A DNA stretch of 64,000 bases from G025836975 sp040391135 (GCA_040391135.1 JBEBYL010000002.1:184540-248539), one strand, 5' to 3'. Shown: positions 15,594-24,441, numbered from the stretch's first letter. Numbers and translations: made by a program. The notes: a model not told the origin generated them from the sequence alone.

Positions 15594-16342
15594 GTGGCGA
15601 CGTGGTTTTCGAACTGGAAAATCGCGTGGCGATAGTCACTATCTCGCGGCCCGAAAAGCATAATGCGTTCAATCAGCCTATCCGCATCCGGCTTGCCCGT
15701 TTGCTCGAGGCGTTGGCCGGCGATCCCGACGTGGATGCAATCGTCATTACCGGGCAGGGAAAGCACTTCAGCGTTGGAGGCGATATTGCCGGGTTTGCGC
15801 AAGCGACGAATGCGGATCTCGATGAAATATTGAGCGCTGCCCATCGCTGCATAAAGGCTATCCGGAATACGGATAAGCCGGTGATCGCGGCAGTCGAAGG
15901 CTGTGCCGCCGGCGGAGCGGCGGGGCTGATACTCGCATGTGATGCCGTCGTTGTGGCGCATGATGCCAAGATCGTATTCCCCTTTCTCAAAATAGGCTTG
16001 GTCCCCGACTGGGGCTGTGTGCCTTTGCTTCGCGCCAAGGTCGGCGACGGCCAGGCAAAGAGGCTGCTGCTGCGGGCGGCTGCGATATCCGGGCAAGAGG
16101 CGGTGGCGATCGGGGTCGCCGACGAAGTGGCTGAACCCGGCGCCGCCTTGATTCAAGCCAAGCGGCTTGCGCAGGCTTGGCTGGAATTTCCCGGCCAGGC
16201 ATGGTCCGGAACCAAGGCAATGATCAACGCGGAAAGCATGGGGCTGGATACGGCGCTGGCTTTCGAAGCAAGGCAGCAAGCCGCATGCTTTCAATCAGCC
16301 GCCTTCAAGCAGGCTTTACAGAAATTCTTAACTAAGGAGTAA
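15590..16342 (+). CDS. Crotonase-fold protein, PaaG/isomerase-like active site
   Basis: The 250-residue enoyl-CoA hydratase/isomerase family member has the oxyanion region HFSVGGDIAGF and GCAAGGAAG. Both hydratase glutamates are replaced (Gly in GGAAG, Leu in FPFLKIG). An Asp in IGLVPDWG sits where PaaG and delta3-delta2-enoyl-CoA isomerases keep their catalytic acid. Double-bond isomerisation is therefore more likely than hydration. The GTG start overlaps the previous stop. Confidence 0.88.
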   Translation: MSGDVVFELENRVAIVTISRPEKHNAFNQPIRIRLARLLEALAGDPDVDAIVITGQGKHFSVGGDIAGFAQATNADLDEILSAAHRCIKAIRNTDKPVIAAVEGCAAGGAAGLILACDAVVVAHDAKIVFPFLKIGLVPDWGCVPLLRAKVGDGQAKRLLLRAAAISGQEAVAIGVADEVAEPGAALIQAKRLAQAWLEFPGQAWSGTKAMINAESMGLDTALAFEARQQAACFQSAAFKQALQKFLTKE

Positions 16343-16345
16343 ATC

Positions 16346-17515
16346 GTGAGACCAGTCGTTGTTGCCGGAGTGGGCATGACATCGTTCGGGAAATTCCTCG
16401 AACGGAATGTGAAATCGCTCTGCGAGGAAGCCGTTAAAGCGGCATTGATCGATGCGGGTGCCGGTGTGGGCGATGTTGGCCAGATCTACTTCGGCAATGC
16501 CGCGGGCGGCACGGTCAACGGCCAGGAAATGATAAGGGCGCAAGCGGCGCTAAGAAATACCGGACTCGCGGGCAAGCCCATGTTCAATGTGGAAAACGCC
16601 TGCGCGTCAAGCAGTACGGCCTTCCACCTGGCCTGGCTGGCCATCGCCTCCGGCCAGAGTGAAACCGCACTGGTGATTGGGGTGGAAAAGCTGTCTCACG
16701 AGGATAAGGCCGTCTCGTTTGGGGCGTTCGCGGGCGCGGTCGATATCGAGGAACCCAAGCCCGAAGGCGTGGGGAGCGGCGGGGGATCGATTTTCATGGA
16801 CATGTACGCGGCCAAGGCCAGAAAATGGATGAAGGAATGCGGTGCCGAAGCCAGCGACTTCGCCCGGGTGGTGGTGAAGAGCCGCAAGGCGGCATCCTTG
16901 AACCCCCATGCTCAATTCCGCAAGGAAACCACCGTGGAAGAGGTGCTTGCAAGCCGCATGATCAGTGATCCGCTTACCTTGTTCATGTGTTCTTCCATTG
17001 GCGATGGCGCCGCGGTCATATTCCTTTGCTCGCAGGAGTATTCAAAGAAGTTGTCGAACAGGCCCGTATATGTGAAGGCCAGCAGCATAGTCTCGGCTAT
17101 CCCCGGATCGCCGGAACTCGTGGCCGTGCGTGCGGGGCGCCTGGCCTATGAGCAGGCGGGGATTGGGCCCGAGGACATCCATGTCGCCGAACTGCATGAT
17201 GCATCCGCTCCCGCGGAATTGATTCATTACGAAAACCTTGGCTTTTGCGCCCCTGGCGATGCGCCCAAGTTGATACGCTCCGGCGACACGGACCTTGGAG
17301 GGCGGATATCGGTCAACCCCAGTGGCGGTTTGCTGAGCCGCGGCCATCCTTTGGGTGCAACCGGTGCGGCGCAAATTATCGAGTTGACTCGCCAGTTGCG
17401 AGGGCAAGCCGGGCCGCGCCAGCGTCCCGATGCCAAAGTCGCCCTGGCGGAGAACAATGGCGGACAACTGGCCGGCGATTCGGCTGTGGCATTGGTAACT
17501 ATACTTTCCACCTAA
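16346..17515 (+). CDS. Thiolase-family protein, SCP2-type
   Basis: The 389-residue thiolase superfamily protein has nucleophile Cys86 in VENACASSSTAF and His residues in VAELHDASAP and SRGHPLGATG. The usual second catalytic Cys near the C-terminus is missing, as in SCP2-type thiolases and Ltp-type aldolases; that position reads AENNGGQLAGD. It may cleave a 3-keto-acyl-CoA or act as a retro-aldolase. No DUF35 partner gene, common for the aldolase and BbsAB types, is nearby. GTG start, 3 bases after the crotonase stop. Confidence 0.87.
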   Translation: MRPVVVAGVGMTSFGKFLERNVKSLCEEAVKAALIDAGAGVGDVGQIYFGNAAGGTVNGQEMIRAQAALRNTGLAGKPMFNVENACASSSTAFHLAWLAIASGQSETALVIGVEKLSHEDKAVSFGAFAGAVDIEEPKPEGVGSGGGSIFMDMYAAKARKWMKECGAEASDFARVVVKSRKAASLNPHAQFRKETTVEEVLASRMISDPLTLFMCSSIGDGAAVIFLCSQEYSKKLSNRPVYVKASSIVSAIPGSPELVAVRAGRLAYEQAGIGPEDIHVAELHDASAPAELIHYENLGFCAPGDAPKLIRSGDTDLGGRISVNPSGGLLSRGHPLGATGAAQIIELTRQLRGQAGPRQRPDAKVALAENNGGQLAGDSAVALVTILST

Positions 17516-17533
17516 CTACACAGGAAGCCCGCC

Positions 17534-18214
17534 ATGACTGTACAAGACAATGCCATCCTGATGGCCATCTCCACTCGCAGGAGTGTGCGGGCATTTTTGC
17601 CCGACGCCGTTGCCCCCGAGCTGATTCGAACTATTCTCAGTACTGCGGCACGCGCACCCAGCGGCAACAATATCCAGCCCTGGCAGGTTCATGTGGTAAC
17701 CGGCGATACCCGGGAGCGCTTGTCATCGGCCTTGCTTGCCGCATTCAATGCCAATGCGCCGATGCAGCCCGATTATCAGTACTACCCCAGCACCTGGCGC
17801 GATCCCTACTTAAGCAGGCGGCGCGAAAGCGGATGGTCGCTCTACAAGCTGCTGGGCATCCAGAAAGGGGACAAGGCGCTGTCCAAAGAACAGCATAGCC
17901 GCAACTTTACTTTTTTTGGCGCGCCCGCCGTCATCTACATAACGATAGACAGCGATATGGGGCAGGGGTCATGGCTGGATGTGGGCATGTTCATCCAGGC
18001 CCTCATGACAGCGGCGCGCGGATTGGGATTGCATACATGTCCCCAAGTCGCGCTTGTCGGCTACCCCGATGTCGTTCGCAAGGAACTGGCCATAAGTCCG
18101 GACAAGATACTGGTTTGCGGTATTTCCCTGGGCTATGAAGACACTGCTCATCCAGCCAACAAGCTCAGGACCACGCGCGCAAGCGTCAACGAGTTTTCGG
18201 TGTTCCATCAGTAA
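17534..18214 (+). CDS. Nitroreductase-family flavoprotein
   Basis: The 226-residue FMN enzyme has the hallmark N-terminus ISTRRSVRAFLPDAV, FMN contacts in ARAPSGNNIQPW and the C-terminal region PQVALVGYPDVVRKEL. Family members reduce nitro groups, quinones or enones with NAD(P)H. Within this cluster it probably serves as a redox enzyme on a pathway intermediate. Eighteen bases separate it from the thiolase gene and 11 from the thioesterase gene. Confidence 0.9.
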   Translation: MTVQDNAILMAISTRRSVRAFLPDAVAPELIRTILSTAARAPSGNNIQPWQVHVVTGDTRERLSSALLAAFNANAPMQPDYQYYPSTWRDPYLSRRRESGWSLYKLLGIQKGDKALSKEQHSRNFTFFGAPAVIYITIDSDMGQGSWLDVGMFIQALMTAARGLGLHTCPQVALVGYPDVVRKELAISPDKILVCGISLGYEDTAHPANKLRTTRASVNEFSVFHQ

Positions 18215-18225
18215 AGGGTCGGGAT

Positions 18226-18645
18226 ATGACACAAGACGCGTTGGCGTTGGACAATCCTCTATTGGAATGGCTGGGAGTGCGAATGGCCGCATGGGAGCCG
18301 GACACATGCACGTTTGTGCTGGACATCGAGCCGCGGCATCTTAACCGTCAGCGTAGCCTGCATGGCGGCCTGATAGCGACGATGCTGGATGCGGCTTGCG
18401 GATACTCCGGAGCCTATAGCGCGCCGGGAGAAGCCAAGCGGCATGCCGTTACCGTAATGCTGAACACCAGTTATATCGGCAAGGTGGACCGCGGTCGCAT
18501 CGAAGTAACAGGCCGGCTGACCGGGTCCGGCCGCAAGATCTATTTTGCATCCGCCGAGCTAAGGCGGGAGAGTGGCGAGCTTATAGCAACGGCTCAAGGC
18601 TCGTTTAAACGAGCGACTCTCCCGCAGCTCGAAACATCGGCCTGA
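18226..18645 (+). CDS. PaaI-type hotdog thioesterase
   Basis: The 139-residue single hotdog domain has the PaaI-type motif RSLHGGLIATMLDAACG (residues about 43-59), containing the HGG turn and the acidic residue on the central helix. It hydrolyses acyl-CoA esters, perhaps to rescue CoA from dead-end intermediates. It is the last gene of the plus-strand operon and ends 6 bases from the convergent receptor gene. Confidence 0.9.
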   Translation: MTQDALALDNPLLEWLGVRMAAWEPDTCTFVLDIEPRHLNRQRSLHGGLIATMLDAACGYSGAYSAPGEAKRHAVTVMLNTSYIGKVDRGRIEVTGRLTGSGRKIYFASAELRRESGELIATAQGSFKRATLPQLETSA

Positions 18646-18651
18646 TGCCGA

Positions 18652-19623
18652 TCAATTGACCACAATGTTGGCGTCCTTGGCCAGCTTCACCCAGAATTTC
18701 TCATCCTGGGCCAGGAATTTGCCGAAGTCCTCGGGGGATTTCGACAACGAGGGCTCGGTGCCTTCGCGCGCCAGTACGGCCTTGACGTTGGCTTGCTGCA
18801 TGGCGAATATGGCGGCGTCATAGATTTTTTTCACGATCGGGTCGGGCGTGTTCAGCGGTACGAAGATTCCGTACCAGAACTCCAGGTTGTAATCCGGAAG
18901 GCCCGCTTCTCGCATTCCGGGCAAGTTGGGCACCAGGACGGATTTTTCACGCGTGCTGACGGCGATGGCGCGTAATTTCCCGCTGTCCACCTGCGCCAGC
19001 ACCGATGGGGCGGTGCCGAAGCTAAGGTCTGTGTCGCCCGCCATGACTGACTGGATGGCCGGAGCGCCGCCGCGGTATGGAATGTGCGTCATCGTCGTTC
19101 CCGTCAGCAGCGTAAACAGTGCGGCGCCCAGATGGGGCGCCGATCCATTGCCTGATGTCGCGTAGTTCAGTACGCCGGGCTTGGCCTTGGCTTCTTTGAT
19201 CAGGTCCGCGACGGATTTGATATTGGTCTTGGTGCTGACGGCCAGCACGAGCGGCGAGGTCGTGATTTTCGTTACGGCTTTCAAATCCTTGGCCGTGTAG
19301 GAAAGCTTGGGATTCAAGGCCGGGTTGATGGAAATGCTGCTGGGGCTGGCAATCAGCACGGTATAGCCGTCGGGCGCGGCCTTGACCACATAATCGGCGG
19401 CGATGCTCGATCCTGCGCCGGGCTTGTTTTCGACCACCACCGTTTGTCCCAGGGACTTGCCGAAAGCTTCGCTCATCGAGCGGGCGACGGTATCCGCCGC
19501 TCCGCCCGGCGCAAAGCCGATGACGAGGCGGACGGGACGGTTGGGGTAGTCGGCCTGCTGCGCGCCGGCCTGGGCGGCCATGGCTCCCAAGCCGCATGCA
19601 AGAACGAAATGTATTATTTTCAT
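18652..19623 (-). CDS. Bug-family tripartite tricarboxylate transporter receptor (second copy)
   Basis: The 323-residue periplasmic binding protein has a signal peptide ending near QAGAQQ, the diagnostic DYPNRPVRLVIGFAPGGAAD and VENKPGAGSSIA. It is only distantly similar to the receptor at 12396, so the two probably bind different acids. No TctA/TctB genes are present. It is the last gene of the minus-strand operon with the MDR, crotonase and CoA-transferase genes. Confidence 0.93.
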   Translation of the reverse strand: MKIIHFVLACGLGAMAAQAGAQQADYPNRPVRLVIGFAPGGAADTVARSMSEAFGKSLGQTVVVENKPGAGSSIAADYVVKAAPDGYTVLIASPSSISINPALNPKLSYTAKDLKAVTKITTSPLVLAVSTKTNIKSVADLIKEAKAKPGVLNYATSGNGSAPHLGAALFTLLTGTTMTHIPYRGGAPAIQSVMAGDTDLSFGTAPSVLAQVDSGKLRAIAVSTREKSVLVPNLPGMREAGLPDYNLEFWYGIFVPLNTPDPIVKKIYDAAIFAMQQANVKAVLAREGTEPSLSKSPEDFGKFLAQDEKFWVKLAKDANIVVN

Positions 19624-19662
19624 GCTGTTGTCTCCTCGGTATTTATAGGTTTTGCGTGGTGG

Positions 19663-20646
19663 TCAGCTTGCGGGTATGCGCAACACAATCTTGCCCGCAT
19701 GGCGGCCCGCTTCCATGCAGGCCTTTGCGTCGGCCAGGTCGTCGAAGTCGAACTCCCTGTCCACTTGCGGCTTTATCGTGCCGGCGTTTACGTGCGGCAG
19801 CACCTCGGCCATGAAGCGGGGAATGGCGGCCGCGCGTTGGGTTTTCGTGCGCAGCTTGTTCGATACGCCGAAGATGGCCAGCCGCTTGGCGTGCAGCGCT
19901 TGCAGGTCCAGGTCGGCGTGCAGCACGCCGTCCACGTATCCGACGAAGGCCAGCCGCCCCTCGAAGGCCGCGGCTCGGACGTTTTCCGCAAAGACGCTGC
20001 CGCCCACGGCATTGACGATGAGGTCGGCGCCGTGCTGTTCGGTGGCTTGCATGACCCGACCGGCAAAGTCCGCACTGCGGGTGTGCAGGCCGAGGTCCAA
20101 GCCCAAGGGCCTGAGCATCTCGAGTTTTTCGGCTGAACCCGATGTTCCTATGATCTTGGCTCCCAGGGCCTTGCCCAGTTGCAGCGAGGCCACGCCCACG
20201 CCTGATGAGACGCCGTTGATCAGGAGCCATTCGCCGGCCTTCAGCCGGCCCTGTACGACCAGCATGTCGAAGGCGACCAGGAAGGTCAGGGGCAGGCAGG
20301 CGGCCTCTTCCCACGACAGGCTATCGGGTTTGGGCATGGCCTCGATGGCTTCCATCAGGCCGTACTCCGAGAAGGCGCCCGGACAGCGCCCCATGACCTT
20401 GTCTCCGATCCGGAAATTGTTGACGTCCTTCCCAATGCCGACGACTTCGCCGGCGCCTTCCCCGCCAATCTGCTTCCAGCTTCCCGGCTTGCCATGCAGG
20501 CCGTGGCCCAGCACAAATTCGCCGCGGTTCAGGCCGGCCGCGTGCATGCGGACCAGCAGTTGCTGAGGGCCGGGCTCGGGCATCGGCGTGTCGCGGCACT
20601 CCAGCAAGGTGTCCGTCTCGGTCATTTGCATCCAATAACTTTTCAT
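19663..20646 (-). CDS. Zinc-independent MDR oxidoreductase, quinone-reductase-like
   Basis: The 327-residue medium-chain dehydrogenase/reductase has the GroES-like segment RGEFVLGHG and GEGAGEVVGIG, then a Rossmann domain with NGVSSGVGVASLQLGKALGA. No structural or catalytic zinc ligand set is visible. Such enzymes reduce quinones, enones or enoyl-CoA with NADPH. In this operon, enoyl-thioester or enone reduction is the likely role. Confidence 0.87.
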   Translation of the reverse strand: MKSYWMQMTETDTLLECRDTPMPEPGPQQLLVRMHAAGLNRGEFVLGHGLHGKPGSWKQIGGEGAGEVVGIGKDVNNFRIGDKVMGRCPGAFSEYGLMEAIEAMPKPDSLSWEEAACLPLTFLVAFDMLVVQGRLKAGEWLLINGVSSGVGVASLQLGKALGAKIIGTSGSAEKLEMLRPLGLDLGLHTRSADFAGRVMQATEQHGADLIVNAVGGSVFAENVRAAAFEGRLAFVGYVDGVLHADLDLQALHAKRLAIFGVSNKLRTKTQRAAAIPRFMAEVLPHVNAGTIKPQVDREFDFDDLADAKACMEAGRHAGKIVLRIPAS

Positions 20647-20669
20647 TTTTTCTCCGTGGATAGCTTGGC

Positions 20670-21479
20670 CTATCGGCCGATAAACACCGGTTTGCGTTTT
20701 TCCATGAACGCGGTTCTTCCCTCTGCGTAATCCTGGCTGTCGAAACAGGCACGGATGAGCGCTGTACAGCGCTCCTTGTCGACATTGGGGGCCGACTTCA
20801 GAATTTCGGCCGTGATGGCCTTGCCGGCCGCTATCGTTATCGGTGCGTTGACGGCCATCGCGCCGGTATATTCGGCCAGCAGCGCCGGCAGTGCTTCCGC
20901 GGTGGCGGTGCGAGTGACCAGGCCCAGCGCTTTGGCCTCGGCGGCATCGATGCGCCGGGCGGTGAAGAACAGGTCCTTGGCCGCTCCGGGACCGATCAGG
21001 TCGACCAGGTTCTTCATGGCGGAATAACGGTAGCCCAGGCCCAGGCGCGCGGCGGGAATGGAAAAGACCGAGTTATCCGAGGCGATGCGGATGTCGCAGG
21101 CGATGGCCACATTGACGCCGCCGCCTATGCAGTACCCGCTGATGCAAGCCAGTGTGGGCTTGGGGAAGTCCTGTATCGCGGTGAGCGATGTCTCGGCCAT
21201 GGCTTCGTAGCGGGTCACGGCCTCGCGCGCGGCGCGCATGTCTTCGAATTGCGAAATATCCGCGCCGGACACGAAGGCTTTTTCCCCCGCCCCCGAAAAC
21301 ACGACCAGGCGTACCCGGTCGTCGGCTTGCGCAAGCGCCAGCAAAGGTACGACGGCTTCCCACATATCCACCGAAAGCGCGTTGTGCCGCGCCGGATTAT
21401 TGAATTGGATATGCAGGGTGGTTTCATCCAGCCAGGCCAGGACGCGTTCCGTCGTGGACAGGTATTCAGCTTGCGGCAT
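20670..21479 (-). CDS. Crotonase-fold protein lacking both hydratase glutamates
   Basis: The 269-residue crotonase has the oxyanion loop AFVSGADISQF and GYCIGGGVN. The two hydratase glutamate positions are Asn (GGGVN) and Ala (FSIPAARLG), so simple hydration is unlikely; another crotonase-type reaction is expected. The start ATG shares one base with the upstream CoA-transferase stop (TGATG), indicating coupling. Confidence 0.88.
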   Translation of the reverse strand: MPQAEYLSTTERVLAWLDETTLHIQFNNPARHNALSVDMWEAVVPLLALAQADDRVRLVVFSGAGEKAFVSGADISQFEDMRAAREAVTRYEAMAETSLTAIQDFPKPTLACISGYCIGGGVNVAIACDIRIASDNSVFSIPAARLGLGYRYSAMKNLVDLIGPGAAKDLFFTARRIDAAEAKALGLVTRTATAEALPALLAEYTGAMAVNAPITIAAGKAITAEILKSAPNVDKERCTALIRACFDSQDYAEGRTAFMEKRKPVFIGR

Positions 21480-22669
21480 CAATAGACTCCATGGGATTTC
21501 ATTCGGGCCAGGTCCTCGTCGCCATAGCCCAGGTTTTTCAGGATTTCCTCGGTGTGTTCGCCACGCCGGGGGGCGGATCGCACGATGGTACTTGGAGTAC
21601 GGGTAAGCTGCACCGGCTGGCCCACCATGCGCTGCTTGCCTAAACGTTCCGACACGACCTCCTTGACGATATTCAGGTGATGGACCTGAGGGTCCTCGAA
21701 GACTTCGCGCAGGTCGTTGATCAGGCCGCAGGCGACCCCGCCTTCGTTCAGCTTGGCTATCCAGTAGCTTCTGTCTTGCGCGGCCAGGCGCCGGTTGATT
21801 TCGGCATTGAGCGAATCCCGGTTGACCGAGCGCGAGGGCTTGTCGCGGTAGCGTTCGTCGGTCACCCATTCGGGGGCGCCAAGGATGTCGCAGAAGCGCT
21901 CCCATATCTTGGAGCCGAACACGGCGATATTCATATAGCCGTCGCGGGCCTTGTAAACGCCCGTGGGGATGCTGGTGGGGTGGTAGTTGCCGGCGGGTGT
22001 GGCGACTTCGCCGTCGATCAAGTATCGCGAGGTCTGGAAGTCCATCATGTAGACCAGGGATTCCAGCAAGGATGTATGCAGCCATTGGCCTTTGCCGGAG
22101 GCTTCGCGTTCCAGCAGGGCAACCAGAATCCCTTGTGCGGCAAATATCCCCGCACACAGGTCGGCGATGGGAATGCCGACCCGCAAGGGGCCTTGCTCGG
22201 GCAGGCCGGTTACCGACATCAGGCCCGAGGTGCCTTGCGCAATCTGGTCGAAGCCGGGACGGTTCGCGTAGGGTCCCGTTTGCCCGAAGCCCGAGATGCT
22301 GGCATAGACCAGTTTGGGGTGGTCCACGGACAGCGTCTCGTAGTCGATGCCCAGCCGGTACTTGACGTCGGGGCGGAAGTTCTCGACCACCACGTCGGCG
22401 GTCGCGATCAGGCGCTTGAGCGTCGCAATGCCCTCGGGCTCTTTCAGATTGAGCGTGATGGACCGCTTGTTGCGATGGGTGTACTGATAGTCGGACCCAT
22501 CCTGTCCGCCCAAAGTGTCGTCGCCCCGCATGTGTTCAGGCATCTGCACCTGTATGACATCCGCCCCCCAGTCGGCCAATTGCCGGCACGCGGTGGGTCC
22601 GGCTCGGACCTGGGTCAGATCGATGACGCGAAAGCGCTTCAGCGCCTCGGAAGCGGCTAGGTGAACCAC
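21479..22669 (-). CDS. Class III CoA-transferase (CaiB/BaiF family), second copy
   Basis: The 396-residue family III CoA-transferase begins RFRVIDLTQVRAGPTACRQL and has catalytic Asp170 in PIADLCAG and GFGQTGPYANRPGFD. It is the first gene of the minus-strand operon and probably activates the acid taken up by this module. GTG start; the region upstream holds two inverted repeats likely bound by the divergent GntR regulator. Confidence 0.92.
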   Translation of the reverse strand: MVHLAASEALKRFRVIDLTQVRAGPTACRQLADWGADVIQVQMPEHMRGDDTLGGQDGSDYQYTHRNKRSITLNLKEPEGIATLKRLIATADVVVENFRPDVKYRLGIDYETLSVDHPKLVYASISGFGQTGPYANRPGFDQIAQGTSGLMSVTGLPEQGPLRVGIPIADLCAGIFAAQGILVALLEREASGKGQWLHTSLLESLVYMMDFQTSRYLIDGEVATPAGNYHPTSIPTGVYKARDGYMNIAVFGSKIWERFCDILGAPEWVTDERYRDKPSRSVNRDSLNAEINRRLAAQDRSYWIAKLNEGGVACGLINDLREVFEDPQVHHLNIVKEVVSERLGKQRMVGQPVQLTRTPSTIVRSAPRRGEHTEEILKNLGYGDEDLARMKSHGVY

Positions 22670-22715
22670 GATATTGCCTCCTGTAGATGATGCCTGAATT
22701 ATTTGTTTTTTGCTT

Positions 22716-22733
22716 TAAAGTGTCAACACTTTA
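22716..22733. promoter_or_regulatory. Candidate GntR/FCD operator 1
   Basis: Arms taaagtgt and acacttta around ca, about 47 bases upstream of the CoA-transferase start, in the region shared with the divergent regulator. Confidence 0.6.
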
Positions 22734-22735
22734 TT

Positions 22736-22752
22736 ATATTGGTCGACAATAT
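22736..22752. promoter_or_regulatory. Candidate GntR/FCD operator 2
   Basis: Arms atattg and caatat around gtcga. The core ttggtcgacaa resembles the short dyads bound by FadR-subfamily regulators and sits 2 bases from the first repeat. Confidence 0.5.
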
Positions 22753-22834
22753 TTAATGAATTGTTCAAGTGATTTTGCATTTTCAGGCGGTAATTCCAAG
22801 TTATCGGCATAGGCTTTTAAGGTAAGATTGCGCC

Positions 22835-23509
22835 ATGGTTTCCACTCCTTCCCCGGCACGTTCCGCAATACTTTCCCAGACCGTAGCAAGCGAACTCAAG
22901 CGTCTTATCTATTCGGGCGAGTTCGAGCCCGGCGAGCGTCTTAACGAAGCCGCGCTGGCAACAAGGATGGGCACCAGCCGGGGCCCCATCCGCGAGGCCA
23001 TGAAGGTGCTCGCCGGCCTTGGGCTGGTGACGTCGGTGCCCAACAAGGGGGTGTTCGTCAGGCAGCTTTCCGTGCGCGACATGATCGAGGTCTACGAATT
23101 GCGCGCGCTGGTGTTCGCCTATGCGGCGGAACGCGCTTGCGAGCATTTTTGCGCCGAACATGCCGTCCAGTTCGAGCAGTTGCTGGGCGAAATGGACGAG
23201 GCCACGAAAGCCAACGATGGAAACCGCTATTACGAATTGAACCTGGGCTTCCACGAACTGATTCTCGATCTATCTGGAAACCAGCGGGCCAAACAAGCCT
23301 ACGACGACTACGTGAAAGAATTGCACTTGTTCCGGCGCAAGTATTTCAACGTGGGCGCCAACATGCGCCGTTCGAATGCCGAACATCGAAAAATCTACCA
23401 GGCGATCTCTTCGGGCAGCCCGGCCAAGGCCTGGGCCGCCGCCCAACGCCATGTGCTCGATGGCCGATCCCGATTGCTGCAAACCATGGAAACCCCCTTG
23501 CCGATATGA
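22835..23509 (+). CDS. GntR-family regulator, FadR/FCD subfamily
   Basis: The 224-residue protein has an N-terminal winged helix (SGEFEPGERLNEAALATRMG then TSRGPIREAMKVL) and an all-helical FCD ligand domain with metal-type histidines (LNLGFHELIL and a later SNAEHRKIYQAI). It is divergent from the CoA-transferase operon and probably represses it until the acid or its CoA ester appears. Its stop overlaps the transporter start as ATGA. Confidence 0.9.
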   Translation: MVSTPSPARSAILSQTVASELKRLIYSGEFEPGERLNEAALATRMGTSRGPIREAMKVLAGLGLVTSVPNKGVFVRQLSVRDMIEVYELRALVFAYAAERACEHFCAEHAVQFEQLLGEMDEATKANDGNRYYELNLGFHELILDLSGNQRAKQAYDDYVKELHLFRRKYFNVGANMRRSNAEHRKIYQAISSGSPAKAWAAAQRHVLDGRSRLLQTMETPLPI

Positions 23510-24441
23510 GCTCCTTGCCTGGCGTTTCAGCCACCACACGTACACAAGAATTCTGGATGGGTTTCCTCCTGGCGGGATTGGGCGCCGTGCTCTTTTCAGC
23601 GAAAGCCATTGTCGTGAAATTCACCTATCGCTATGGCGTCGATGCCCTGACGGTGATTGGTTTTCGAATGATGCTTTCCCTGCCATTTTTCGCCGTGATC
23701 GGCTGGTTCCAGGCGCGCAAGGCGCGGCAGGGCAAACTGCCGCGATTGACGGTGAAGGAACGCCTGCAAATCATCTTTCTGGGATTCATCGGTTATTACC
23801 TGTCCAGTTTCCTGGACTTTTTGGGATTGCAATACATCTCCGCCGGACTTGAGCGACTGATTCTGTTCCTGTCTCCCACTTTCGTCTTGCTCATCTCGGC
23901 CTTTTACCTGAAGCGCCCGATCGCGGGCGGACAGTGGGTGGCGCTGGGCCTGTCGTATCTGGGCGTGATGTTTGTCTTTCTGCAGGACCTGTCGTTCAGC
24001 GGCAGCAATGTCATGCTGGGTTCAGCCTTCGTGCTGGGTTCGGCGTTCTCGTATTCGTTTTATCTGATTGCTTCAGGCGAACTGATCAAGCGCGTGGGCG
24101 CAACACGGCTGGTGGCGTATGCGATGTCGGTATCGGCGGTGATCAGCATGGTCCATTTCTTCGGCGTGCACGGGCTGGACGGGCTGCGGCAGCCCTTGCC
24201 GGTCTATCAACTGTCGCTGGTGCATGCCTTGTTCAATACCGTTGCGCCCACCTTCATGATCATGTGGTCGGTGGCGCGCATCGGCGCGCCCATGACTTCG
24301 CAACTGGGCCTGTTGGGACCCGTGTCCGTGCTGTTCCTGGCGGCATGGCTGCTGGGTGAGCCCCTGACCGTCCTGCAACTGGTGGGTACGGGTTTTGCCC
24401 TGGCGGGCGCCGTCGTGCTGGGCCGCCGCCGCAGGGCGTAG
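23506..24441 (+). CDS. EamA/DMT-family permease, 10 TM
   Basis: The 311-residue inner-membrane protein has two EamA repeats, the first beginning FLLAGLGAVLFSAKAIVVKF and the second around VMLGSAFVLGSAFSYSFYLI. Members export metabolites or amino acids or import small acids. The ATG at 23506 overlapping the regulator stop is chosen over longer upstream readings, which would run through gntR. Co-transcription with gntR suggests export or uptake of a compound of the adjacent catabolic module. Confidence 0.9.
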   Translation: MSSLPGVSATTRTQEFWMGFLLAGLGAVLFSAKAIVVKFTYRYGVDALTVIGFRMMLSLPFFAVIGWFQARKARQGKLPRLTVKERLQIIFLGFIGYYLSSFLDFLGLQYISAGLERLILFLSPTFVLLISAFYLKRPIAGGQWVALGLSYLGVMFVFLQDLSFSGSNVMLGSAFVLGSAFSYSFYLIASGELIKRVGATRLVAYAMSVSAVISMVHFFGVHGLDGLRQPLPVYQLSLVHALFNTVAPTFMIMWSVARIGAPMTSQLGLLGPVSVLFLAAWLLGEPLTVLQLVGTGFALAGAVVLGRRRRA

